From assembly GCA_030407005.1 (NCBI GenBank), contig JAUDYN010000009.1, positions 1,860,001 to 1,924,000 of the forward strand: 64,000 nt of DNA, given 5' to 3'. This DNA comes from Desarmillaria ectypa. Lineage: Eukaryota > Basidiomycota > Agaricomycetes > Agaricales > Physalacriaceae. This document shows, one piece after another, positions 1 through 11,447 of this stretch; position 1 is the stretch's first letter; each line of letters begins with the position of its first letter. The notes under the pieces are model-generated. The model had not been told where the DNA came from. It did not search any database and saw only the letters and a program-made list of their open reading frames with translations. Both the position numbers and the translations under genes were made by a program.

Positions 1-699
1 GCCTGGTGAACCGATCACTAGCTGAACTCGTCACAGTACAGGAGACTAAGTATCTCTGACGATTCCGGAAGAGTTGTCGAGTATTTTCCGTTGAATCGTA
101 TGCATCCGTTGGAATAGTCCGTGAACACGAAACACGATCCAGAAATCTGAGTACAGTACAGGTGAGTGTTCTGTTTCTCAGGTTCTGTACATAGAATTGG
201 AGACTAAACTCTCTGTAAGGGCCCCCTGGTGATTGAGACTGCATATGAATAAATATGGAAATACACGTAGCGAGGCGTTCGACGTCTGTGAGAGAGACGG
301 GAGAAAAAGACGTGCCAGAAATGGCGTCAATCAAGTAGGTCCCCCCTTGTGTGATTAAAAATGAAAATTTCGGGTCCCTTTGCACCAACGGTGACCAATC
401 CTAGTCAAGAGGGAAGTGTCAGCGACAGCAAGTGTCTCCGCATCCTCGACGAGATAGGTACGAATCTGAGAAGAATAGAGAGCCAAGAGCAGTTGATGCT
501 ATAGGTTGGTCGATTTCGAAAACTGATGACGGTGGTCGAGACAGAGAGGGAGTTTCTAGTAGCGATCCTGCTGACCTGGGGATATCAATGCGGGCCTGGT
601 GATTTTTGTGACTGATGACTACTTGTGCGAATCAAGTTTTGCAGCGGCCGTCCGAGTCAGACAGCGGGGATGGGCTCGGGATGGCTGACACGTTTTCTG
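1..699. other. No recognisable gene
   Basis: I see no open frame with a recognisable family and no clear splice-joined exons in this stretch. It borders the decayed gene-family copy that follows and may be part of its downstream flank. Confidence 0.4.
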
Positions 700-2413
700 T
701 CAATAAGTAGAGAAGGAAATGTGAATACTGTCATAATTACACGTGATTAGAACGTATCCGTTCCCATAGATCGTTCGCACATGCTTTCTCCAAGAGTCTA
801 CTGTCCTGTCTCGCTCCAGTGAAGTTGCATAAAGTATATTGTACGGGTTTCCCCATGGAGATTTTGTCGTAAGATCGGATACGACCTCAGGCACCCCACC
901 ATCAAGACGATTGTGCAGGTGAGCTACTGCCCAATCCTCGGAATTCATCACGATAAACTGAGCATTCGGTATTCTTGAACAAATGGTAGAATTTGTACGA
1001 CAGCTTCAATCACAGTCACTCACTGCTTGAACCACGCGCTGAAAGCAAGTGCTTGAGCAGATCCTTCCGTCATTGGTTCACCACAAACCGATCGTCGACG
1101 TCCGTTTTCCTCAATTTTGGTTTTGATAAACATGAGCCGAGCTTCCACGGACCTGGCCCAGGACAGCTGGCCATGATTATTATAGCATCTAGCTGAGCGG
1201 GCGCATTCTGTTGAAGGTCAACAGGAATATATCGTGCAACTTGATAAACTACAAACCATGATCCAACGTCTTATACACGAATATTCCGTAATCCACGACT
1301 CCGTAAAGCGCGATCTTCCGGCCATTCTGGTCGTGTAACAAGGCATCAAGGCCGTCGTCAGGGTCGTCAGGGTCGATAATAATACCTGGTAAAAGACGGA
1401 TATGATGAGAATCCTTGACCCCCTCTAGGTGTAGGGGTCGCTTCGTTTTACCAGATCGTTGTTCCACCAGATGAACTCAGCTTTTTTGTCGACGCTGAGC
1501 TCAGAGAGTACCGAGGTCAGACCGGAAATCTCTCGCGAGTTGAGGCAAGTTGAGAGTGCCTGTTTACAATCCTCAGCAAGGAAGCTCATTGACATCAGCG
1601 ACATGATATAGAAATCTACGTCAGACTCGATCCTGGCTTTGATAGCAGCCTTGATTTGGTTCTCTCGTACTTCCTTGGTGGATACGAGGACAAAGAGGAG
1701 GTAGGTGCTGGTGCAGCAATCAAGCGGCGTAGCCCGTCATCCTTTCTTGTCAAAATGCTGAGACACGAAGATTATGGGAGGATACAGACCTCGAACTCGG
1801 AAGACACGGAAATTGTTTCGAGCTCATGGAACAATGGCTCGAGATTCTCGTTACGATACTTGGACCCGACTGCGGTGGACAGTATTCCCTGAGGGCTCCA
1901 GTCGTGGCAGGAAAACCGAACGCCTAAGCGGGTCTTCAAGATTGTTTCTGTTACTTCCGAAAACTCGAAGGAAGGTAGGGGGGTTTAGTGGATAGTGGAA
2001 AATTCTGAGTCCCACACTGTTCTCGGCTAATGCTGGGTTCGTCCGTAAATGGATTCCCTTCCTTCCTGGGTGTAACTCCTGGGCCCCCAGACTGTAGGGA
2101 TGCCGGAAGCGACTGTGTCGCTGGACCGCCTCTACCATAGTCTCCACCAAAAAAAAGAAAACTCGAAGAAGTTTGTTCCTAAAAATTTCAAGTTCAGCTT
2201 GAAGAAATGTACATTCATATACGCCTTCGTCAATATCCTCTTCGTCGGTTGTTTCATTCAGTAATATGAGTTGTGCAATCGCTAAATCGCGCTCTAGTGG
2301 CCTTTGGACCTCCTCGAGAATAGGTTTGTATTTTCTAAGAAGAAGTTCGGCAAGTTTAAAGCGTTTTGCGATAGAAAATGCAGATTCATCGTTGTGACTC
2401 TCTTCTGTGGCAT
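700..2413 (-). pseudogene. Decayed copy of an unknown gene family (family A)
   Basis: Read on the minus strand this region holds several short open frames in different phases: one starting near 2413 with an acidic, Leu-rich helical stretch (AKRFKLAELLLRKYKPILEE), one around 1467-1249, and one around 951-700. It cannot be joined into one continuous protein. A diverged copy in the same orientation lies at about 51500-52720. The 5' end also resembles a fragment at 31895-31958, which starts with ATG in frame; relative to that fragment this copy has lost one base just after its start codon, so its start is out of frame with the helical segment. I do not recognise the family. The gene start lies about 140 bp from the divergent LTA4H-like gene, so the two probably shared a promoter region. 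The limits given are those of visible similarity and open frames. Confidence 0.45.
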
Positions 2414-2553
2414 GGTGGCTGGGCAGACAGGAGGTGGTAGGAACTTCGGCCGAGCCTCGCATTGTCGATCACGTCCGGAAAGGGCGAGCTCTCTTTCCAC
2501 CACCACCGCCATCACCGCGAGCGACGACGACGACGACGACGGCAGCCTTCACG

Positions 2554-5155
2554 ATGAGTGATCCGACAACCCAGTCTAATTACGATAAAGTTTACACTGA
2601 ACACGTCTCGTTTATCTGGGCCATCGACTGGGACACAAAGACCATCAGCGGGGAGGCAATCCATGATCTTAGGGTAAAGGTCGATGGCGTAACAGAAGTA
2701 ATGTGCGTATATCCTGTTCAGAATACTGCGAACTGTTGGAGTTCACATTCTGAAGCTTCGATACGGCAGATCTGGATATCAGTAAAGTGTCCGTGCAAGA
2801 CGAGCCAGTCACCGTGGGTCCACTAGCACGTCAGTCGAGCAGTCGTTGATGAACGGCGTAGTATGATGTCAAAGGAAAGCATCCTGTCATGGGATCTGCT
2901 CTCCATGTACATCTCGGTGATAGACTCAAAGCTGGATCAACCGTCAAGGTATCGGTGTTATACAGGACGACCAAGGACTGCATTGCGCTCCAGTGGCTGG
3001 ACAAGGAGTGAGCATTACTGTATTTCAAGTCTAGCTCGTTACCCATTCTTTGCAGGCAAACCAAGGGGAAACAGTTTCCGTACCTCTTCAGTCAATGCCA
3101 GGCTATCTATATGCGTACTCTTGCGCCTGTCCAAGGTTCGTAGCTTACTTCGGCTCGGCAGTGTTCTGACTACAGTTCACAGATACTCCATCGGTCAAGA
3201 TTGTAAGGGACATCTGCCCTTGTATCCCTACCTGACCGCTCCAACAGACATACACGGCCAAAGTCACCTCTGTTCTTCCAGTGCTTCTCTCTGCCATCCG
3301 ACAATCGCCACCCTCGGACGGCCCCGCTCACGGAGGAAAAACAGTAGGAAAGGATCTTGTCGAATATAGTTACCACCAGGTACGACATTTCTCTCTCCCT
3401 TGCCTGACTTTTGAATAGCCCTGCCCCAGCCTGTCCCTATACCGTCCTATCTAATAGCCATTGCGTCCGGAAATGTCGTTTATCGGCCCTTCCCCAAGTA
3501 CGAGGACAGGAATTGGACTAGCGGTGTCTGGGCGGAGCCAGAGATGGTTGACGCTGCTTATTGGGAGTTTTCTGAAGATACATGCAGGTTTTTGCGGGCG
3601 GAAGAAGACATCGTCACGTCGTACAGATTCGGCGTATATGATCTCCTCGTCCTCCCGCCTTCCTTCCCTTATGGTGGCATGGCGAGTTTCCATTCGGTTG
3701 TTTTATCTGCCCTGTCTTACCTCCTATTCACAGGAAAATGCTTGCCTTACCTTTTTAACACCCAGTAAGACGTGCTTTCAATTTCCTCAGACAAAACTTA
3801 AAACTGTGCAGCATTGCTAACTGGCGACCGGACCCTCGTCGATGTCGTTGCTCATGAGCTCACTCATTCTTTCTTTGGTAATGGCGTGACGTGCGTGCTC
3901 TGCAACATCTTCCCTTCATTTCTGACAAAACTATAGCCATGCTCACGCCACCCACTTTTGGCTCAACGAAGGTTGGACAACCTATATGGAGCGGCTCCTT
4001 TTACAGGTCATCCACTCTCCAGCCGACCGAGGTTTTTCCTTCCTTATTGGGTACAAGAGCCTCATCGATGACTTGGAGTTGTATGCGAACCGACCCAAGT
4101 ACCAGCGGTTGGTCATCGGGTTTGAAAAGGGTGAAGATCCGGATGATGCATACAGCAAGGTTTGGCGTCCCCCACGTCGCCAGGACTGGCATTTTGACAA
4201 ATCTCATCTTCAGGTTCCTTACGAAAAAGGTGCCAATCTGATACTTTACCTTGGTATGGTCTAACACCTGGACTCTTCATCCACATACCTCATACATCTC
4301 ACAGAGCGGACTATTGGTGGCCTCGATGTTTTCCTTCCCTACGTTAGCGACTACGTCAATACGTTCATGGGCAAGAGCATCACCACTGATGAGTGGAAAG
4401 CACATTTGTATGCTTACTATGAGAAGCACGGCGGTCCCGAGAAGATAAAAGTGCTGGATAGTATTGATTGGGATGTGCGTCATCCCTTTCTTTCTTTTGC
4501 TAATTTCTCCTCTGATATCTCTACATAGGCGTGGTTCTACGGCGAAGGAACCAGTCTGCCTGTGGTCATGGAATACGACACCTCCTTGGCCACGAAAGCA
4601 TATTCCCTAGCGGAACGCTGGGATGCCTCACGAGCCACCGAAGTCTCGAAGCTCGGCTTCAAGTCCGATGATCTCGATGGCTTCAATTCCAACCAAACAG
4701 GTGCGCCTTTTTCTTCATCATAACGAACAACAAAATACTTAATATGCTCAGCGGTATTCCTCGAGCGTCTCCAATCATATCCTCCCCTCCCCTCTGACCT
4801 CCTCATACACCTCGGATCCCTCTACAGCCTCTCAACAACCCACAATGCCGAGATCCGCTCGCGGTTTTACCAACTTGCTCTGATGGATGTTTCATCGCCA
4901 GCAGCCCGCAGTTTTGCGGCCTCGGCGGCAAACTGGGTTATCGGCGAAGGGACAGGCGCGGTGGTGGGAAGGATGAAGTTCTGCCGGGATATCTTTCGAG
5001 CAGTGTTCAAGGTCGACAAGGATATAGCTGTGAAGGCGTTTGAGAAGGAGAAGATGTCGTTCCATCCTATTGCGAGAAAGATGATTGAGAAGGTCAGTCA
5101 TTTGAATCTGTTTTGCAATTGCTTATAGGTCTACCAGGATCTTGGTCTCGCTTGA
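2554..5155 (+). CDS. LAP2: Leukotriene A-4 hydrolase / M1 aminopeptidase
   Basis: Zinc metallo-aminopeptidase of family M1, LTA4H/yeast Lap2 type: a cytosolic enzyme that trims peptides and in animals also hydrolyses leukotriene A4. The start is the ATG of MSDPTTQSNYDK. About a dozen short introns separate the exons. Visible marks are the exopeptidase loop YGGMEN (split by a GC-AG intron at 3682-3733), the zinc motif HELTH with the downstream third ligand in WLNEGWTTYMER, and a helical C-terminal domain ending in VYQDLGLA. The joined product is about 640 residues, normal for the family. A 48-bp intron near 2816-2863 must be removed; if it is read through, it gives in-frame stops. Family-conserved sequence resumes directly after it (YDVKGKHPVMGSALHV), so I judge the gene intact. 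An inverted decayed copy of its 5' part lies at 59190-59850. Confidence 0.93.
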
Positions 5156-5548
5156 GTATGAATAATGTACAACAAATTGGAGCTTGCCGCCTACCCTATT
5201 CCCATTTGCAGCAAGTGATGGGATGTGCTGCGCATGTACAACAAAAGAATTTTCGGCACAATGAGTATCATAAATCGGAGCTTGCCGCTTAGCCTCGCTG
5301 TTTCAATTGACTTTTATTTCCTCCGCCATGCTCGCCTAGCGCTGAGACCCTTGCCAACATTCTCATTTCTTACTATTGTTACTAATACGGACTACAGTGA
5401 CCCCTGGGTCAACCCGAGACTCCGTAATTCGAACATGATAGGCTCTCTACCACAGCCGACATGGCGAGAGTTTCTCGATATTAGATTTGACCACCATGCC
5501 AAAGTGGAAGAACGCTCAATTCACGACCGTACCCATCCATAGCCAGCT
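5156..5548. repeat. Intergenic; short imperfect repeat
   Basis: There is no gene that I can support. The stretch begins with two similar blocks about 90 bp apart, each carrying atgtacaacaaa followed by ggagcttgccgc, which looks like a small imperfect duplication just after the LTA4H-like gene. Confidence 0.4.
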
Positions 5549-6418
5549 ATGGCCCCTCCACCCGCTGAAGAATTTATTCGCCAGTCAGATCCGGATCCAA
5601 CTATCGTCCAACGCATTCTCGGCTCCCTCCCCTTTTCCCTGGAATATAAAGGCTGTTTGGATGACCCGGTTCCCATTGGTATGGCTGTCTCACTTCACGC
5701 GCTTCAAAACAGATTGCCTAGAGTTAACCTTGCTGATGAGTCCGTCCTCGTGCTGTTCCATGCTCAGCTGCTGAAGGTGGTCGACTTGGCTGTCGAGGCT
5801 TTGAGCAGCATCGATGCTGATCTCGTGTATGTTACTATGACGTCGTCATCTATAATATTTTCGGAAGAGGGAGACAGTACCTGGGTCACGGTGAACAAAA
5901 CACGCACGCATCTAAAGACTACGGGAGTAACAAGGGAAGCGGCCTCGGTCTTGTTTCGTCACGTACCTGCTCTTCAGCTCGGACATAATGCCTGTCGAGC
6001 AAGTTGACGAGAAAGTTGTAGTCACTAAGGTACTGAAAATCTTCGTGTCCTCTCTTACTGACACAAACATACTGATTCTTTACCTTGAAAAACCATCATT
6101 GCATTTTGGGTATTTTTTCAGCGGGATATCTGCAGTCTTTGTCGAAACAGGTGAGCTTCTCTGATTAATTCACCAATATTCTAGCGTTTATTTATACCAC
6201 TTCCAGAAGGGGGTTCCGTTGTTAGCAATCCTGAACATAAACGCTCTCCATTCACTTGGGCTCCATCACCATGATCTCGCGCCAAGGAATGTAGCAGAAG
6301 GGCAGATGGTCGTTTACGTCTTCTTGACTATAAACGGACATCTCTCAACGGTGGCTCGTGTTCTTGTGACGGGCTGAGGTCACTTGAAGGAGTTCTCAAT
6401 TCCCTGGCAGAACAGTAA
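5549..6418 (+). pseudogene. Decayed kinase-like gene, upstream tandem copy
   Basis: The first 150 codons (start MAPPPAEEFIRQSDPDPTIV) are clearly paralogous to the N-terminal part of the next gene (RQSDSNPTIVPRIL). After that the copy is broken. Only a short kinase-loop remnant survives near 6250-6310 (ALHSLGLHHHDLAPRNV), and the following segment that matches the other copy (LRLLDYKRTSLNGG) is in a different phase, ending at a stop at 6418. The whole kinase N-lobe present in the neighbour (VWRG, VAKMY) is missing here. The metal-binding DFG position reads DYK. I interpret it as a deletion and frameshift derivative of a tandem duplicate. Confidence 0.6.
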
Positions 6419-6885
6419 CGATATTTTCTGAGTGGCGTCCACTAAAGTCGTAGAAAATCCCTGTCAGACTTTTAAGAACGACCCCATCTCATCTCATTCA
6501 CCCCTGGAAAATTATGAGAAGATCTGACTGGCTCTGTGACTAGTCTAATGCGAGACGTATTTTCCTCACGCCTCTGTTGAAAGCCTCGTAACTCGTATTT
6601 CCATATTTTCTCTTAAGCCTTTTGTTTCACGGTCTCCAAAGTCGTGAGTACAGAACTTTCAAGCTCAGGCTGTGACAGAGAATATTAGTCTGTGCTCATA
6701 TTTCTGGATCATGTTTTGTGCTTGCGAATGTTTCAACCTAACACAATTTCCCACGACGTAGTTCCCGAGCAAGAGCACGTGACTACGGTCTTGAATCAGA
6801 CGGGCAATTATAGGAGCCAATCTTCTTTTGTCATGGATCAACCATCACCTAACTGGATTTCCTTGATACACGCTTCGAATACCAC

Positions 6886-8736
6886 GTGGAACGAGCGGAA
6901 ATATCCCACACAAACCTTACCGCCTCGTATTCTGCCATCACATCTCCTTCAGCAGCAAGATATCTCCGCCAATCAGATTCAAATCCGACCATTGTCCCGC
7001 GCATTCTCGCCTCTTTCCGTTCTCTTCTAGAAGAGAAAGGAATTCTGGATCGACCACTCCCCATTACACTTGTCTACTTCCTTGAACGGTTTCAGCGGAA
7101 TTTATTGACAGCTAGCATATCCGTCGAAAGTACGGTCGAATTTCTCCAGGTGTTCCCGATAATCCAGACGGTTGTCGAGGAACTAACCGACCAGGCCTTC
7201 ACCGTGATACAGGGGGCCCCGTTTCGACAATCCGCGCAACAAGGTGATAGAAACTGGATAACCGTGACCTTTTCAGCAAAGACACCTGTCAAGTCTATAG
7301 GGACAGAAGCAAAGCGGCCTAGAGTTCTGTTTCATCATGCGAAGGATATGCAGAAAGAGCATGAATATGAACCGCTCATAGTACAGCACAACGCCAAGGC
7401 CATATGTTGCAAGGTAACACTTCATGCATACTTTTGTGTGATAGCTGAATACCAACACGCATCAGGCGTGGCTTCAACTATCAACATGTAATCCAGCATC
7501 TGAATACGGAATAGTATTTAGCGGTTTATCTGCCGTCGTCCTTGAAAGAGGTATACGCCGTCGGATCCCTTGTACTGGAATGCTCAATTTTGTTTTACAG
7601 ACATATATGCATTGAATCATCATGCCTTGCATGTGTCGCCTCACTACCACGTCTTCCGTGACGACAATCCTCCCACTACTGCTGAATATGATTTTATCGA
7701 TGAGCCCAACCGCTGTGAAAAGGGTATTCTGTTGTTAGCAGTCATGACTTATATTTTTGCTTCCAAACACAACTGTTCCTAAAGACGTCCATCCTTCCAT
7801 TCGGAATTCTGTCACAGTTTTTCAACAAGACAAGGCTGCTCAATCCTTTACGCGGAAAGTGATGGGAGAGAAGCAAGCGCCGATGGCGACACGAACCACA
7901 CGAGATGGGACCTCAGCCGGGGTCTCTGAGGCAGCAATTAAGGTGTCGATGGTGTGCATTTGTGTCTTCTATCTTCCAGAAACGCTTAACGCAGACTCCA
8001 GGTTTCATTGATATTCGAACATCCTGATGTGGCCCAACTTCCTCGGTTCCTCTATCCTCAGGTGTTACATGATGATTCATCAGATAACATTCTTCCACTG
8101 GTTTCCTCAAGCATTAGTTCTACTGGCTCTGATACCGAGCTTCCACCTTTTCCCCCAACCGCCTCCTTTAGTAGATGTGCAACTCTTCCAGCGCATTACT
8201 ATAGACAATTTTGCACAGGTATGGCGAGGATCGCTTACGGACGGCCAAGGGACCACCGTCTACCGTTGCCAAGATGTACTCCCAGAGCGACTTTGAGGCT
8301 ATGAACAGGGAGACTCGTGCGTATCGGCTTCTCTCTCATCGCCAGTTGGACAACGTCGCCCCTTTGTATTATGGTACATTTACGATGCCCGATGAATCTT
8401 GGGGTGCCGTGATCTTGAGCGACGTGGGAGAAGCATCCCATTGTTACTCGTGGGGAAAAGCAGGGATGAGTGCAGAGGAACTGTGAGTGTCTGGGATAAA
8501 CTTTTTGCTTGATTCTGACTGCCCGTGAATGTAGCCGAACTGTTTGGAAACACGTGAATACTCTTCACTCGATGGGACTTCATCACCACGACCTTGAGCC
8601 GAGGAATGTTGTAAAAGATCGGAACGGAACCTTGCGCATTCTTGACTTTGAACTATCCTCACTGGACAGCTCGTGTCCTTGTGGAGAACTTGAAAGACTT
8701 GGCAAAAATTCCGACTCTCTGATGGAGTGGCGATAG
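6886..8736 (+). CDS. Atypical protein-kinase-like protein, probably decaying
   Basis: A fungal kinase-like protein with an alpha-helical N-terminal domain (about 200 residues) followed by a degenerate kinase fold. Visible kinase marks are VWRGSLTDGQGTT (glycine-loop region), VAKMYSQSDF (the Lys of the VAIK motif), HHHDLEPRNVV in place of HRDxxxxN, and ILDFELS in place of DFG. Introns can be placed near 7413-7465, 7551-7610, 7720-7784, 7942-8001 and 8483-8533. Two one-base phase changes remain that I cannot explain by introns: one near 8150-8180 before DVQLFQRITIDNF and one near 8265 between TTV and VAKMY. Either these are real frameshifts, making it a pseudogene, or they are sequence errors. 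The DFE instead of DFG suggests weak or no phosphotransfer. The start codon is uncertain. Confidence 0.5.
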
Positions 8737-10105
8737 TATCTGACTGCAAGCATGATTTAGTTACATAACGTAGTTGATAAATCCCTCTGCGTACAAGAAA
8801 TAATAATTGACTCATGATCTAATTCGAAGAGGCCTACCTTTAACTCGCTTCGTCTGAGGCGGCTCTTCCTCTTAAGGTCATCGGTCTCTCTTTTGGAAAC
8901 GTAAATATACTTCTTCCTGGTAACATCAAGCTTAGATAAGATTCCTCTTTTCTTCGCGCATGACAGAATATAGTCCAACTTGTCCCAAAATCAAATGTAT
9001 TCCGGAACAGCATTTGGATCGTACGAGAAATGAAGGTAGTAATAATGCACGGCGTCGTCAAGACAAAAATGGACCAGACATCATGTGTGGTAAGACAAAG
9101 GGCTTGGTAGGCATGATACTCTGGCACCTAGATGGCTTAGTGGCAATCCCGTCGGCAAGGAAAATGCCAGCGCCGGACCCGGGGGTCTCGGTGGTTGTTG
9201 GCTGTTACTATGTGGCATCTTCCCAGTGGTAGCCGTGCAAAGTGTATTCACTTTGGCACAGGTCTTAAGGCACATTTCTACCTTCACGGATTCTTGCTTT
9301 CGAAACTGCTCGAGATTAAGCGGATGGGGTTCGTCGCTTTCGATCCAAGAATCTGCAGTTTCAAGATCTAAGATAGCACGCTGAACAATTGAAGAGCACT
9401 GAAGATAAATTTGGGTGCACCTATCATATACATTTTCGGTGTACAAAGTAAAATGAAAAATTTCAGGAAGAACGGAATCCGGCGAATGAGACCCTCACGA
9501 TACCACCAATGAGTGCACGCTCCAGTTTGTATCCTGGATCGGAGGGTCACTGATCTTCATCGCGTACTAAGCAGCTGCCCCGAATAGCAACGGGCAAATT
9601 GATGGCGTGTTGCTTGGGCGACATCGTGAAGTATTTTGAAAAGAGCGAGAAACAAGGAACCCGGGGAGTCCCGCTCCAGAGCGGCTGAGATACGGGCATC
9701 CACACAAGCAGTGATGGGGTTGAGCGCGACGGCGGTGTTAGGAGCCTTATTTACAGACGCAACTCTTGGAAAGGAATTTATTACGAGTGCAGACACATCA
9801 CTAATTGTTGGCGTGATGCGTGGAGAAGTGATAATTGAAAGAAAAATGTTTCAGTTCTCTAGAGAGCAGGATATTTTTGAGTCTGAGAGCCACGTCGGAT
9901 AAGGCAGGATTTAGGTATTTGCTCTCCATGGTGGAGGAACGCGAACATGTTTGACGAGCGTACTGTCGGCCGAAGGAGTTACGGCCTGACCGGATAGAAC
10001 CGGCAACAGACCAAATTAAGTATTATAGGTCCAAGTGGGTCCGGACTTCCGTCCTGCAAACCCTAACCCTACCTTACTCCCGGATACTTCATCATTACCG
10101 CCGCC
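8737..10105. other. Unresolved region with short minus-strand open frames
   Basis: Minus-strand open frames at 9796-9557 (APNTAVALNPITACVDAR) and 9446-9081 (YLQCSSIVQRAILDLETADS) have a plausible helical character and could be exons or remains of one gene, but I could not find splice sites that join them. No family is recognised. The rest of the stretch is AT-rich and shows nothing. Confidence 0.25.
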
Positions 10106-11267
10106 ATGGTGACCCACAATGCTGACGCTGGGCTTCCTACTACCGAATCCACTGTAGACAGGTACAACGTACACAGGTCTGTCATCTAATAATTAGTCAC
10201 TATTGCTGTGTAATCTTTTGACAGTACCGACGTTCTTCAGGATGCTCGGGTCAATGTTACCGAAGAGCACACCGACGCGGTTATCTGGTATAAGGCAAGG
10301 AATTATGTTTTGACACAGTACTGTCTAATTCTCATCCGCATTGAAGGAAAGGTTCCTCACCGACGACGAGATCGTTGAGCATATCGTGGTGCGTATGCAG
10401 GTACTATATGCTATTGGATTCCTTATTCAGTCAGCCTGCTGTAGTATAATCCTACATCGACAATATGTTGGACAATACATCGACCCAAGCGTGGCTGGTA
10501 TATCAGGATTCGATCGCGTCACTTTCCACCGGGTGTATTCATTCCACTGACGCCCGTCCCGCCAACATCGCCCCATCATGTCGACGCGGCCCTGTCATTT
10601 CTCAGTCAAACGAACATGCCATCTCCTAGAGAAGCAGGAGGAGCCTTCACATTCCAAGAAGGCTCGTCGTCGTCAACGATCCACTCTTATCCCCCAACAC
10701 CGCCACCGCCACCACCGCCAGCATCTTCATCGCCTCCCTCATCTGTTAAATCAGAAGAGTATTTCGGAAGGTCCAAGCAGAAACCACAAGTTTCTGAGTT
10801 TATCCTCGCTCCACATTCGTTACAACATGTAGAAACGGGCGAAGACAGTTCAATCTTCGTTCGTGCCTTCGCAGCACTGCGGAACCACAAACCGTCGCAC
10901 TCGAATTCATTTACTTTGTCGCGCGTCTTACAGCCGCTGGTATCCCCGCCCCCCTATGTACCTGCATCTGCAGATCCAGTGCCTGCACCTACTACTGAGC
11001 ATCCGAATTCAGTTTTGTGTCCGCCTCTGCTGGTATTCCATGATCGGACGCCCGTCTACTCAGTCGCATCCTTTACGGGCACGATTGAGATCGATAAGGC
11101 TGAAGAACGATTGGTTGGCGTGGACACGAGCTTCTGGATCGCAATCGCCTTGACATATCTGGAATTCCTTGCAGAACGAGAGGTTCGTCTCCTGTCCTGT
11201 TGCCAATGTTGGTGCATTATTCATTGACTTCTCTTCTCAGAGCTATTTGGCGGCATTGAGTGATTAA
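10106..11267 (+). CDS. Hypothetical protein with proline-rich linker
   Basis: The start has a strong context, ccgccATGg (MVTHNADAGLPTTESTV). Exons join over an intron ending in tttgacag at about 10224, a GC-AG intron at 10295-10346 (reading ...IWYK then ERFLTDDEIVEHIV), one near 10400-10453, and a last one at about 11181-11240 leading to the short tail SYLAALSD. The middle is low-complexity with a run of prolines (PPTPPPPPPP) and serines; the C-terminal part is more ordered (FTGTIEIDKAEERLVGVD). About 280-300 residues. I do not recognise a family or see membrane segments. It lies 180 bp upstream of another hypothetical gene in the same orientation. Confidence 0.6.
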
Positions 11268-11447
11268 TATATCTATACCCTCGTATCTCCTCGTATACGA
11301 AATATTCGTTCTCGACCAAAAATCATTTGCTACTAGGGGCATCCCTCCTAAGATTAGATTAATACTTCGATCGTTCTCCTATGCCACAGCATCACCTATT
11401 TCCTCCGACGAATATCCTTTTCACCTTCTTTCTTTTCAGCAGCCATC

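Noticed and set aside
2816..2863. In-frame stop codons in the LTA4H-like gene suggesting a pseudogene
   Set aside because: A 48-bp GT-AG segment removes all of them, and conserved family sequence continues in frame on both sides. The rest of the gene is intact.
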